A stretch of 64,000 bases of DNA. It comes from Brachypterus glaber (Eukaryota; Arthropoda; Insecta; Coleoptera; Kateretidae). A program made the position numbers and the translations under genes. Below are positions 35,620-47,634 of this stretch, piece after piece. The notes beneath the pieces were generated by a model that saw nothing but the letters and a program-made list of their open reading frames with translations, ran no database searches and had not been told where the DNA came from. The stretch spans positions 81,762,895-81,826,894 of the forward strand of contig OY294044.1 of assembly GCA_958510825.1 (NCBI GenBank), in the 5' to 3' direction. Numbering within the stretch: the stretch's first letter is position 1; the number at the start of each line of letters is the position of its first letter.

Positions 35620-35755
35620 CGTTAGGTCCATATTTTTCTTGATTTCTTTTAACTTGGTCCAAGGATAACCCCCTTTCAGGATCGGCATTAAAATAATTTA
35701 ACACCTCCCCCACCGTTTTAATGTGTGCGTCCTCCATGATTGTCGAAAATCACTC
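35620..35755 (-). CDS. SERCA: SERCA calcium pump, coding exon 1 (with short 5' UTR)
   Basis: First coding exon of the sarco/endoplasmic-reticulum Ca2+-ATPase, the P-type pump that moves cytosolic Ca2+ into the ER. The ATG is at 35737-35735 and the coding part ends at 35620 (39 codons plus one base) before a GTAAGT donor. The peptide begins MEDAHIKTVGEVLNYF and continues DPERGLSLDQVKRNQEKYGPN, the cytosolic N-terminus of animal SERCAs (known family). A TTAATTTCAG acceptor at 35756-35765 suggests that 35738-35755 is the spliced end of the 5' UTR, so the promoter and any earlier non-coding exons lie at higher coordinates, where I could not identify them. From family knowledge, the 39-codons-plus-1 length matches vertebrate ATP2A exon 1. 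Exon 2 is 21 kb away. Confidence 0.95.
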
Positions 35756-36367
35756 CTGAAATTAATGAAAAACCATTAGCACAAAGTCGCACTCAACCAC
35801 CATACGAAATACACGATTTTTGACAATTTTTGACGTTGCAACTGTCAAAAACATAAGCTAAATAGGTTATGAAAGGTAGGTTTACAACGCACAGGTAAAA
35901 TTTGACGAAAACTCAAGTAAATCATCACAGTATGATGTAAAATCATCCTAAATGCAACTTCACAAAAGAAAAATGTCATTCACCTCTTTCGGAATAAGTA
36001 AATTTTCGCAAATGCAACAAATAAAATGCTTAGTAATATCAAATGACGTATACTATCGCATAATTAAATTTAATACCAAAACTCACCGATTAATGCGTAA
36101 AAAACGTGTCTAAACGATTAAAATTAATTTATAACCTAAAAATGTCAGTAGTTGAACACTTTTGCGGTTAAGTTTTTTATTTACACGATGCACAAAAGCA
36201 ATTGTGGTGTTATTATGACAAATTATGGCCGCGAAACACTAGCATTTTCTATTATCAACATTATAAATTTACACGGCACTATTCTATGACTTTTAACAAC
36301 TACTGCACTGGGTCTCGGCTTGCCATGAATGTTACCGGGCCACGTTCTATGTTCATTTGTTTCAAAG

Positions 36368-37948
36368 CAGCGTTGCCAGATTTTTGTTAAAAATTTCCGG
36401 CAAAACAAAAAAAAAATGCAAAAAATTTACCAATTTAAAAAAAGAAAACAAGAAAAGATATAATTATTTTAGCGTTTTTCTAGAAGAAGAAGAAATGCAA
36501 CAACCATAGTAACTTAAAAACGCTTTAAGCTAAAAGGTTCAAATTTTTTCCAAATTTCATTTGGTTAGGACAGTTTTTGGTGGGGTTTTTGGTAAAAAAT
36601 TATGGTGCGGCAATTACCCCCTTTGGAGAAGGACAAAGTGCGTAAAATGTATCAATTATTGCGAAACCTCGCTTGCTGTAAAAAGTTGATGTTTTAATTT
36701 TATTTTAAAAAAATTATCTAAAATTTTCTAAAAAATATATTTTTTAGAATTGTTTATTTATTTTTTTGCATATCGTCGACTAAATGCTCTAGTTGTCTAA
36801 CTCCAAAATTTTCAAAAATTAGATTTTTATCAAATTTGCTTCATTATCTGATTACCAACATACTTCAAAAAAAAAAAGTTGCATTAAACCAATATCAGCC
36901 TCAAAAAATGCAAAAATGTAAATATTTTAAGTCGCTAAGTGTCTAACTCCATCATATGATTGTGAGAAAACAATTAAATAAGAACTGTCACTAATGTCAA
37001 ACTATTTCTCGACAACAGGGGATCCTGTTTCAAATATTTATAATTATAACTTAAATCTTTTTTATAATAATAAATACTTAACTAAATCCAAAAAACATAA
37101 AAAAAAATATGCAGCAAACTGTTAAAGATTCGTTACATTTATGATACATACATAATTATGTATAATAATATACATTAGAATTTAGTTAGATAATATTTGA
37201 TTGTTTAATAATATTAGATTTTAATAATATTGACCACAAAAATGTAAATAAGGTATTTAAGTTTTGAATGTTGCTTAATAATTATTATATTTTTATTATA
37301 ACATAACGTTACAAAATAAAATATATTTTTTTCTCATGGGATTTAATTATTTTTATGAAGGTTTTATAATGTATAAATTTTATAATATTAATATTATCTA
37401 GGTATATATATTATGCCTACCTAGTAGTAATATTATATATTAAATATAAAAATATAAATTTTTTGTAATAATATTACGCGATATAATACGATAGGTATCC
37501 TCTTTTATCTTCCCTTAGAGTTAGACCATTAGTGAATTTAGATTCTGTGGTTAAAATTTAATTTTCAAATAATTTATATAAAATAGATAACAATGAAAAG
37601 TTTTAAATACATTAACACATTTCAAATATTTTTTTTCTGTGAATAAGCTAGTTTTAAAGTTCTAAATTGCTATAATTAAGTTTTAAATCGTTTTTTACGT
37701 CTCCTGAAAAATATGACGTTTTGGAGTTAGACCGTTAGAGCCTTTAGATGACGATATGCACTATTAGAATTGAAATTATTATAAATAATTATTTTCTTAA
37801 GAAAAAAAAATAAAATAAAGGTATTTAAGGTACGGCTTAAATTTAACTTTTGATCAGCGGATTAAAACATTAAATATAAAAAAAGGTAAAACCTATTTTT
37901 ACCCAAAAATGCTAGAAAAACAGAAAAGTGCGAAATCTGGCGACACTG
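36368..37948. mobile_element. Putative hAT-like element, CAGnGTTGCCAGAT termini
   Basis: Left end CAGCGTTGCCAGATTTTT, right end AAATCTGGCGACACTG. Flanking octamers TTTCAAAG and TTTGAAGC form a poor 8-bp duplication. Inside, a 'tctaactccaaaat' segment (about 36797) is inverted as 'ttttggagttaga' (about 37724), so the interior is itself partly palindromic. No coding region. Confidence 0.6.
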
Positions 37949-39320
37949 TTTGAAGCTGCGCGAGCGTGATATGCGGTCGTCTTTGAAAACAAGAAAAAAT
38001 ATATATTTTTCAATAGGTAATTCTATTTTTTTGCTGTAAATCCATGAATATTTACTTTGAAATGATTTATCTTTGATTTTTACAGCCCTACAATGCACAA
38101 AAATGTTCTTACTGCAGTAATTTTTAAACAAAGTAAACTTTGCATTCATTATCTTTCTATCAGCATGTGTTTGATGCTGATTGGTAGACAAAGACCACGT
38201 GAGATTGACGCGCCATATTTGAATGTACCGTGTTGAATCCCAACACGTATTTTGTAGTGTTTTTGACACCTAAAGTTCTATAAAGGTGTTATAAGGGTAA
38301 CATAAATACCTAAATTTCTATGCAGCTGATATAAAAGTAACGCAGTTACCTGAGGTGTTGAAATTCAAAAGTCATATAACGTGTTGTAAAAGTTAACCTC
38401 ACCGTGACCGGTTATAAGGAAGCAATTTTTAGGTTATATATATTTTTTGGGTTTCAGCAACTCTTCTAGAACTTAAATTGTTAGTTGGGATTTGCCTCGG
38501 GATTTGTTAAAAATATCAAAAGTTTTATATTTACTTTCTTATATTGTGAATTTTTTGCTAAATCATCTTATTTTTTTCTGAAACGTCGAGAAATATCAAA
38601 ATAGGGTAATCAAAAATTATGTCCGTCAGTCGGTCTGTCGGCCTGTGTGTGTATCGTTACACGATAAACTAAGAACGCTTTGAGCTAGAAATTTGGTTGT
38701 TTGGATGTAGTTTTATATTATCTTGAACAATTTCGCATTTGAGCACATCGGTTTAGTGGGAGAAGGGTAAAGGGGTTTTTTTTTCCATGATTAATTACCA
38801 TTTATATATATATATAGCTATAGCGTATAAGTAATATGGATAAATTTAAAAAAATAAAAAATATGGATAAGTTAAATAAATGTCTGATTTTTGCATAGGT
38901 TTTTTCCTTACTTAGTCCACTATAATGTAGTTATAAAAAATATGCGGGACTTTGCGGGACTTTAACGAAAAAACAAGAAATGTCGGAAAATTAAAAAAAA
39001 AATCATAATACAAAAAATAGGGGATATAAAAAATATTTTATTTTTTTATATAATACTCTTTTAAATTGTTAATATTGCGCAATTAATAGAAAAAGATTAT
39101 ATTGTAAGATAACAAAAAAAAAAAGACTACAAATTTTCGTAGCATAATTAAGACATCTAATATAAGCGTTAATTTATCTAGGTAACCTTAGTTATAGATG
39201 GAAATTTTGCCTCCGCTCAATGTATAAGATAATTAACTATAAGAAAAATGCATTACAACCCTTATTTTTCATGTTTTGTTTTTTACCCGATGTCCAGCCT
39301 ATGGCCCGGTTCGTTCCATA

Positions 39321-40206
39321 GTGCGCCGGTCTGGAAACAATTTTTAGCTCAACTTTCATATACCTGAAGTTTTTTTTTCATAATTTTATTATTTAGAGCT
39401 TTGGTATCTTTTTAAGACCAAATTTAAAAAAATCTGTCGATGCGTTTTTGAGAAGAACGATTTTCATTTGCTTTAACAAAAAAAATTTGATATATTTAAA
39501 AATTATTCTAAATATTCAGATTTTACGTCAAAAAGTGAGAAAAATGTTTTTATAGACGTTTGAGCTAAATTGCTTTTTAAGGGAGCTAGCGTACTTTTAA
39601 AGGGCATTTTTAGAATATTTATCACTTCATATCTCAGAAACGGTGTAACTTATTAACATGAAATTTTTACTGAACTATAGAACCATCAAATGTAAACATT
39701 TAACGTTTTATTAAAATTAAGTTTTTGACCAGGGGCGTAGATAATGGGTGCCTCATAATTTATATGTAAAACTGTAAGTCCGCTCCTGGTTAAACATTTA
39801 ATTTTTTATGTCATAAAATGATAATGTTTATTGGTTGCATACTACAATAATAATTTCAAGTCAATAAGTTAAACCGTTCCTGAGTTATGAAGTGAATAAT
39901 ATTCTAAAAATGACCCTTACACGTGTTCTAGCTCCCCTACGAAGCCATTAACAAAAACGTTCATAGAAACTTTTTATCTCACTTTTTGATGTAAAATCTG
40001 AATATCTAAAAAAAAATAATTTTTTAAAGAAGTCGTATTCCTTTTTTTTTTTAAACAAGTGAAAATCGTTTTTCTCAAAAACGCATTCATACATTTTTTT
40101 AAATTTGTTCTTAAACAGATGCCAAAGCTTTAAATAATTAAATTATGAAAAAAAAACTTGGGTTATATGAAAGTTGAGCTAAATATTGTTTCCAGGCCGG
40201 TGTGAC
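39321..40206. repeat. Long diverged palindrome, about 430-bp arms
   Basis: From GTGCGCCGGTCTGGAAACAA to the inverse 'gtttccaggccggtgtgac', matching segments continue inward ('cgtttttgagaagaacgatt'/'aatcgtttttctcaaaaacg'; 'gaccaggggcg'/'cgctcctggtt') to a centre near 39763. Arms look about 75-80% alike. No frame, so it is an old foldback element. Confidence 0.85.
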
Positions 40207-40745
40207 GAAGTTTTTGCGACTATGTTATATAAATATATAAATATTAGTTGCGTTTAATGTAATGATAGTTTAAAAATAGGTAATAAATGTTTTGCTAGTG
40301 GACATATTCAGAAACATGGGCCAAAAAACATGCCAAAAAATTAAATATTATTTTATAATTTTATTTAAAAATATGCGAGATATTACAGCGGTCGGACTTA
40401 TAAATAATATTTCTTTTCACTATCAGAAAAATTAAAATTGCTTTCCTCTACATACATAAGAATATACATATATATGTAGGTAGTAAAAATAAATATAAGG
40501 AGAAAAAAAAACAAATTTGTTTTTTTTTTTAATAACAAAAAAGCCCTTTTCAATTTTTACACATTTTTTTAAGCCCAAACTAGAAAAAAATAAGGAAGTC
40601 CTCTGGGCTCGGTAAGCTTTTGTTTCTGGAGGTTTTATAGTCACGCAAAAAACTCGCTGTCCGTCGATCTGTCTTTTGGTCTGTTTGAAAAGTTGTGAGA
40701 TCATCAGTATACCGAGTCTACCCGGCGTATTTTCAGTTCTAGTCC

Positions 40746-41274
40746 AGTCTTCAGGTCAATAAAAGAGGATTTACCTGAAAATAATTCAGTGAGTTTTGAT
40801 TTTCGGTTTATTGGGTAGGGCAGATAATAAAAAAAAATTGATACCTTTAATTCGAATTATAACTGTCATTTTTTAAACATATTTGTCACAAAAAACGGAG
40901 AATATTTCAAGATCGGTACATCCAAGGACATAAAACGTTCTATATGAAAATAAAGAAAACCAAATTTACAACATTTTTTGTTTTATGTATTTTTTTGTAC
41001 GACTTTTATCTAATTCACGGCACCGCCTTAAACGTTACACTAGGTTTTTAGATTTTTATTATTTTTTTTTCGAAAAACTAAAAAAATTTCTTTGAGTCGG
41101 TTATGCATGCCCCTTAGAACATTTTGGTCTTCTTAATTTTCATAAAAGACGTTTTTTGTCCTAGGATGCACCGATGTTGAGATATTTTGAAAAATACGTT
41201 TGGTTTTTTATTTGCGGACTTTTCCCCTGAATTATTTCCAGGTAGAGCCTCTTTCATTGGCCTAATAAAGACTG
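40746..41274. repeat. Diverged palindrome, about 200-bp arms
   Basis: 'cagtcttcaggtcaat', 'gaggatttacctgaaaata' and 'cggtacatccaaggacataa' on the left recur inverted on the right ('ttgtcctaggatgcaccg', 'attatttccaggtagagcctc', 'cctaataaagactg'). The centre is near 41010. Confidence 0.8.
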
Positions 41275-41869
41275 TTATTTTGCCAATAGCTCGTGTTTTT
41301 TTAAGTAAAAAAAATATTTTTTAAGTTACCTATTTTTCAGATTTTTTTAGTTTTTTTTTTTTCATGAGTAGGGACAATAATAATAAGCCTAATATTGTAA
41401 TATTGTATTTCCCTGTTTTGATTTAGAAATTATTAGTTATATCTAAATTTGCAATGATTTGGATCTACTACATATATCATTAATAATAATAATAATAATA
41501 AATATTATTAATATATTTACATGTTTGATATTTTCTCCAGTTGTATCGAAACTTTTGGCGACTAGACAACAGAAAATAAGTAAATAATAATAACAACAAC
41601 AAGCCGTAAAGATATGTAATGCTGCGCATAACATTATATACTATTCACAGTAAATAGTATATTAATTTTTTTTTTTTAAATAATAATTATATACTATTAT
41701 ATATTATATCACAGTAAATAGTATATTAAAAAAAAAATAAAAACAAATAATTATTTTTTCCTTTTTCCTGAAAAGTTAATTGGTATTTTCTTTCAGCTTT
41801 TTTCGATTTTTTTTAAGTTTAACCACCCCCCCCCCCCTTTTTTTTGTTTTTGGGGGGATTACTTTCAAA

Positions 41870-41932
<63 letters not shown>

Positions 41933-42539
41933 GCCCTTAAAGCCCGAAGAACTGGCAAGGGTGGATGCACAGATTCAGGAGCAACTTCCAGAAAACGCTG
42001 ATATTTGGCGCATAAATTGCGCTGTGTATGAAGTCGCTCGGGGTATTTCTCAAACCGAGAAATCCGATACCTCTCAAGAAAAGAGGGCAGAGCGGCGAAT
42101 ACAAAAATTAGAATCCAAGATCAAGTCGGCGAGACAGCACGCTTCGCGGATCCAATGTGTGATGGACTATATAGGAGCCGATAGGCCCTTTACTCCAAAG
42201 GTGCGGCGAATAGCAGCCAGTCTAAGGCGCCACCATCACACATTAAATCGAGCAGTTATGCAGACCATCAAACAGCACTGCCTCGATAGGATTCAAATGC
42301 TTGTGACTGCAAAAAAGTCACAAGTCAGAAGGGCCAGGGCTTTTAAGGAAAACAAACTTTTCCACGAAAAGCCCTCCCGCCTGTTTCAAGATCCTCCACG
42401 TGCTGTTGATAATCCGCCGACCGCTGATCAAGTGGAATACTTCTGGAAGGGTATCTATGAAAAAGTGCGTCCACTTAATTTAAACACTCCAGCCCTGGCG
42501 CAATTTGAGACATTCTGCGAAAGATTGCAACCGCAATAA
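41870..42539 (+). mobile_element. R4/Dong-like retrotransposon fragment beside a (TAA)n tract
   Basis: A (TAA/ATA)n tract of about 63 bp (41870-41932) runs straight into about 200 open codons (41933-42539). The protein starts KPLKPEELARVDAQIQEQL, contains SQEKRAERRIQKLE, and has a basic stretch ending in FHEKPSRLFQDPPRA and PPTADQVEYFWKGIYEKVRP. That pattern (basic region, then 'PT.D.VE.FWK.I') precedes the reverse transcriptase in R4/Dong/R2-type RLE retrotransposons. Bombyx Dong is known to insert in TAA repeats, which fits. The frame stops before any RT motif, so the element is truncated at both ends. It is more GC-rich than its surroundings and has no internal stop, suggesting recent insertion. 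Confidence 0.72.
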
Positions 42540-42546
42540 GGGAGGG

Positions 42547-43110
42547 TGGGCCACCATGAGACTTAAAAATTCAACCCTAATTATTTCAGTTGTTATTAAA
42601 AATATATCGGTCAAATAAATTTTGGGTAATTATGTTACCTTAAATAAACAATAAATAAAGTACTAAAGTCCAATATCTCTTTCGACAACAAAAATGTATC
42701 CTAAAATAATTTTCGGTATCGTGTCTCATGGTGGCCCAGAGACCGGGACAGATAGGTGTTAACAAAATGTTAACAAAAAAAAAGGTTAAAAATATATTTT
42801 TTAAACCATTTGATACAAGACTAAAACTCGTTAATAGTTCATTTTTGTAAGATTATAATTTTTCCAATATATTGGAACAAGAAAACAGAATTATATATAT
42901 AAAAAGCTATTTTAGCAGTATCTCATGGTGGCCCAAATCGAAACCAGTAGAATAATTAAATAAAATAAGGCAAGCAATATTACTTTTAGGCATCTAAAAC
43001 AATACCACATTAATTTAAAAAATTTCTAAATTTTTAATAATTTGAATAAGAAAGTCAACCTGTCACACAGTCTCATGGTGGCCCATAACGAAATATCTCA
43101 TGGTGGCCCA
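42547..43110 (+). repeat. Cluster of five identical 15-mers TCTCATGGTGGCCCA
   Basis: The exact 15-mer occurs at 42724-42738, 42921-42935, 43071-43085 and 43096-43110, and once inverted at 42547-42561, directly after the retrotransposon fragment. Spacings are irregular (10-185 bp) and the AT-rich DNA between copies does not match. Unexplained. Confidence 0.9.
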
Positions 43111-43676
43111 AATGCACATTTACAAAAAATATATAATATATAATATATATTTTAAGAATATTGCATTTTTTATATAATTCTTAAGGGCAATAGTTGTCTT
43201 TTAAATTAATATAAAAAGCTTCTCTTGAAAGTTGATTTTGAACTTTTGGTGTAAAGTAAAATCGACGCTCAAAACCACCACTCACAGGCACTACTCATTT
43301 GACGCTAAGTGGGCCGTGAACAAAAATATATTGGAATGTGTGGTTGGGAGGGGAGGTAACTATTATATGACCAATAGGGTTCTCTTTCTTTCCTGTTAAA
43401 AAAAATTCAAATTCTGCTCTAAGCAGTTACTCCATTTTTCAATAGCAGCGTTTTCAAAATATTACATCAAAGTTGACGTGAAAACGTCGCTACGCGACAA
43501 ATTGAGTTACTGCTTTTATAGCTTGGTCGGGCAGTATTATAATAATTATCATCTGCCGTACTTTTGGTATAATAAATGGTAAATATATTTATTATCTTGG
43601 GCATTTCACTAACTGGGTCAATATTTTGATGCTGTATCTTTTTGGGATACAGTTTAAAATATAAGTTTATAAACTT

Positions 43677-44453
43677 ATACAGGGCTATTCTTTTAAATGG
43701 TACACCCCCCCGTAACTTTTGAACGAAATGAGATATAAACTTTAAATTTGGAATATGTAAATCACAAAATAAAAATTATCAATCGCCATATTTTCAATTT
43801 TTTATTCGGTAAGGTGGCGCTAGAGGGGCAATGGGGAACAATATTTCAAATGACACCCTAGGTCTTGTAATACGTTATTTTAAAAAGCTTAAAATTCTCT
43901 ATTTAACTGTGTAAGTATTAATTTTTTAATATTTTTTTTGAAGATTTTTTTTTTCAAAATCATTTATATTTTTAAAAATTTGTGCATAAATATTAAAATT
44001 TTTACATGAAAATGATTAATAATTAGTTTTAACATAATAAACCATGTTTTAACTATTTGGACCTTTTTGCGCTAAATTTCCAAAATAAATTTTTCAAAAA
44101 CACTGAATTTTTTTCAAAAATACTGAAAATTTCATCAATTTTGAAGAAAAAAAATCTTCAAAAAAAAAAATAAAAAATAAACTGTTACATGGTTAAATAG
44201 AGAAAGTCCAAACGAGAATTTTAAGTTCTTTAAAATGACGCATTACAAGACCTGGGGTGCCATTTATTGTCCACCACTGCCCCCTAGTGCCGCCTTACCG
44301 AATAAAAATTGAAAAATATGACAAATGATAGTTTTTGTTGTGTGATATGCATATTAAAATTATAAAGTTTATATCTCATCCCGTTCAGAACTTTTGAATC
44401 AAAAGTTATAACCGTATACGGTGGGTGTGTCATCTAAAAGAATAACCCTGTAT
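43677..44453. repeat. Palindromic element with TATACAGGG termini
   Basis: TATACAGGGCTATTCTTTTA and AAAAGAATAACCCTGTATA bound about 775 bp. Inner arms match inverted ('cattgcccctctagcgccac' sense on the left against 'ctgccccctagtgccgcctt' on the right; 'tcttgtaatacgttattttaa' against 'ttaaaatgacgcattacaag'). The centre is near 44060. It shares only the outermost bases with the 6423-6897 type. Confidence 0.82.
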
Positions 44454-44463
44454 ATACTTTGAG

Positions 44464-44611
44464 GCACGGATCTGTGGCTACGGGAAATATGTTTGGGATA
44501 TTTGTGCAAGTGAGAAGCCCGTTGCAGGCACGCACGCCTTATAACGCTTTTGACGGAAAGAAGATTCCTCATCCTTTCATTGGATACTTTGTTTCATGCG
44601 GAGAACTATAC
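44464..44611 (+). repeat. Dispersed GC-richer repeat, copy 2
   Basis: Same-strand match to 27571-27732, with a small deletion before 'attcctcatcctttcattgg'. Confidence 0.75.
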
Positions 44612-46097
44612 CTACTCTATTGAAAATAGCTGGCCCGCGCGGGTTTAAATGCGAATAAAATTTACCGCTTAAGTCAATTGTTTGTGCTCCATTTATACCC
44701 TCGCAAACCCGTCATTTTTAAGATACGCCACTTTGTAAAAATAGCGTCGAAAAGGTGGTCTGGTTAGTAAAATATTGTTTAAAGTGCAGATTTCATTTAA
44801 AAATATTTAGTCATAGGATTCTAGCTTTCGTGAGGCCCGGTAAATGAAAATGAAAGGTAGGTACTAAAAGTCCGGCCTTTGTATATTATAAATATTTTCA
44901 TAATTATTATAAAATATTTCATGTGTCACTCGAATCATGAAAATAATAATTTTTCACTTGTTATTTATGTCATTTTTTTGGCCCAGTATTTAATTTTGGA
45001 ATATGTAATTTTGGCATGAGAAAAAATACATTTTTTTATTTTTTTTAGAGGACAAAACATATTAGAAAATATTTTAAAATGTTTGAAAATGCGTCATTAG
45101 CAAAAAAGTGATTTTATTTTTGAACTATTATATATATTTTTGAGAGGGGGAGCTCCCGGGTATTGGAGATTTGCCAACTAGCGGACTGATTTTAGACTTT
45201 CTACACGGCAAAAAAATTAAAACCACAAACAAGATATTAGTTTCCCCATAGTTAATTTTTTACAACAAAAATAAAATAAAAAAAAAATAAAAAAAAACAT
45301 AATTTTTTTTTTTTTGATATTTCACAAAAAATTGTCAGCGTCGAGTCGGCCAAGGTAGAGGTCAGGGTTAATATTAAGCATCAAATCACAATAGTTTTTA
45401 TTTAGCCCATTTAACTCCTTTACTCCCACCCCAATTTGTAGCAAAAAGAGCGCAGAGTTAAGAAACGAAAGGTCCAAAGTCTTTCTCTCAAATTTCTCTG
45501 TTACAATTAGCGGAAAGTAATGTAACATTAAAAAAAAAACTGTTACATTGTTCAACAGTGACTGTTGATTTTTATTGGTAAAACTTATAAAATTTATTTC
45601 TTTTTGGCGAACTGTGTGCAATTAAAGTAAATTAACCTTACATTAAGCCTACGCAAGCAATGGTAATAAGTTACATGTAACACTATGTATACTGACAGTT
45701 TGTCCCCCCCACCCATCTTGAAAATTTGTATATTTCATTGATTCAAAACAAAAGTTGTATATTTTAAAATATACAAATTTTGTTTTAAATCAAATCCTCG
45801 ATCAAATCAATAATTATAATCTTGAAAAGTTGTATATTTTATCGATGCAAAAAAAAAAAACAAAAAAGTTGTATATTTCTCAGACAAAAGTCGTATATTG
45901 CAGGGATTCAAAACTAACGGCTAAAAAAAAGTTATAATTTTATACCTTCCCCCCCCACAAAATCTTCTTCCCTACGGCCCTGGACAAAGTTTCTAATATT
46001 TTTCAAAAATCTTAAAAGTTTTATCGAAAAACTAAAAAAAATAAATAAGTTTTTTATTTCGAAGACATACAAAAATCTTGAAAGTCTGTGTACAAAT

Positions 46098-46122
46098 ATT
46101 TTGTAGTGGTTTACCCCTCGGA
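46098..46122. mobile_element. Solo CGAGGGG-family terminus
   Basis: 'ttttgtagtggtttacccctcg' closely matches the inverse left end of the 49679-49876 element, and a GTACA word lies just inside. No partner terminus upstream. Confidence 0.6.
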
Positions 46123-46402
46123 AATTTTCAAAAACAATTACTGAAAACTATTAATATACTGAAATTGAAACAGCTGTCAGATAGCGCGCTAAAAAAAGAT
46201 GCACAGAGTTACATAACTGTTAAAGATGACAATATTAGGGTTTAAACCCAGGGGGAAAAGTTAATTTTTTATTTAATTAGAGGCTCTCGAGAGATTTTGT
46301 GACAGTCAGTTAAAAAAAAATATTTATTTAATTTTAATTTATTTATTTTTTACTCTCAACGAAACCCTTGTTTTAAACAATACCAACTACTACTACCCTT
46401 AA

Positions 46403-46694
46403 CCCCTTTCGCTCCATTGTATCCACATATGGATATTTTCAGGCATATCAAATGTTACCACAATATCCAGAGTTATTCGTATAAGGGATAAGGGCCTATC
46501 ATGTTTTGGTGGTATTAAACTTAGTAGGTACTTCCATTTAGAGCGTTGTATGAGCCCGCATATTCCTGCGTGGATATAATGGTTATTAAATGTATTGCAC
46601 AAAATTTTAAGTGAATCTTTCTCAAATTCATTTTCCATAAAAAAATTCTGGCATAGGTCCCTATACATTGAAAAACCGGCTGGAGCGAAAGGGG
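46403..46694. mobile_element. TTAA-flanked MITE, CCCCTTTCGCTCCA termini
   Basis: Perfect 14-bp inverted ends CCCCTTTCGCTCCA / TGGAGCGAAAGGGG directly inside TTAA on both sides (46399-46402; 46695-46698). TTAA plus a CCC start is the piggyBac pattern. An 89-codon minus-strand frame spans it but ends exactly in the TIR and looks accidental. Confidence 0.85.
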
Positions 46695-47202
46695 TTAATT
46701 AATTTTTCCAAGAAAAACAAATGACGGTTATTGTAAAGTCATAAATAATTTATGACAGTTATTGTATTTAAAGTTAATAATTGCGAGCAAAATCTTTAGA
46801 TCCAGTTTTGGGATAATCGCATTTTTTGATTTTTGTTTATTAGTAAACTACCCGTATTTAAGAAAATACCCATCGGGGAAATGCTGCTAAGATTTAAAAT
46901 ATTAATTCTATAGATCCTATGACGTTTTTTTGTCGCTAATAGCTACATTTAACCATGATAAAAATGTGGCTTATAGCCATATTTTATCGAAATAATAAAA
47001 CATTCATTATAATTTTTAGAAAAATAAAAATAAAACATTATGTAACTGTAAGTCTGCGTCAATGTCTGTGGTTTGTTAGGGACACAATAACTAAATAAAG
47101 ATTTGACCTATGATTAACGATTATTTTAAATTGTATATTAAGACGACACAGTTTTGCCCCCTTGCCCTGATCACATTTGTGCAGCTTTTAATGCTGCACA
47201 AC

Positions 47203-47634
47203 CAGGGGTGCTCCTAAGCATGTTTGGGGAGGGGGAATTGCATGGCGGGACGCATATTTTCCAACTTAAAATGCAGAATTAAGCTTTACCCCTGACAGAA
47301 AATTTTGATGACTAAAAAAAAGGTCCTCAGAAAACAGAAAAAAATCCAAAAACTACTCCAATTTTCCAACTTAAAAAGAAGCTTTACCCCTGATAACAGA
47401 AAAATTTGATGACTAAAAAAAAAAGGATCTCACCCCACCCAACTGTAGTCCCATTTTCCTGACTCAAGAAACAAGCTTTACCCCTGACGAAATTTACTCA
47501 CCAATTTCCCAACTGTGCCCCTCAATTTACCCAACTTTTCTACCAATCAACTAATTTCCGAAATCTACCACTCAATTTTACCAATTGAACAGTGGATTTT
47601 CCCAACTCGGGATGGCGCTTGGATAGCACCCCTG
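47203..47634. mobile_element. hAT-like MITE with internal repeats, CAGGGGTGCT termini
   Basis: CAGGGGTGCTCCTAAGC and GCTTGGATAGCACCCCTG are inverted at 432 bp. The interior has three degenerate copies of a unit with 'aagctttacccctga' (about 47282, 47383, 47472). Flanking octamers match poorly. Confidence 0.7.

Noticed and set aside
37862..38269. 135-codon minus-strand frame
   Set aside because: Straddles the right end of a putative hAT-like element (37948), so it is not one gene.
41780..42001. Frames with poly-Asn and poly-Ile runs
   Set aside because: Translation of the (TAA)n microsatellite; only the part after 41933 in one frame is coding-like.
45322..45621. 99-codon minus-strand frame
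   Set aside because: No recognisable motif, no splice or homologue context; length is possible by chance in this AT-rich DNA.
46399..46668. 89-codon minus-strand frame
   Set aside because: Lies inside a 292-bp TTAA MITE, ends in its TIR, and has no recognisable domain.
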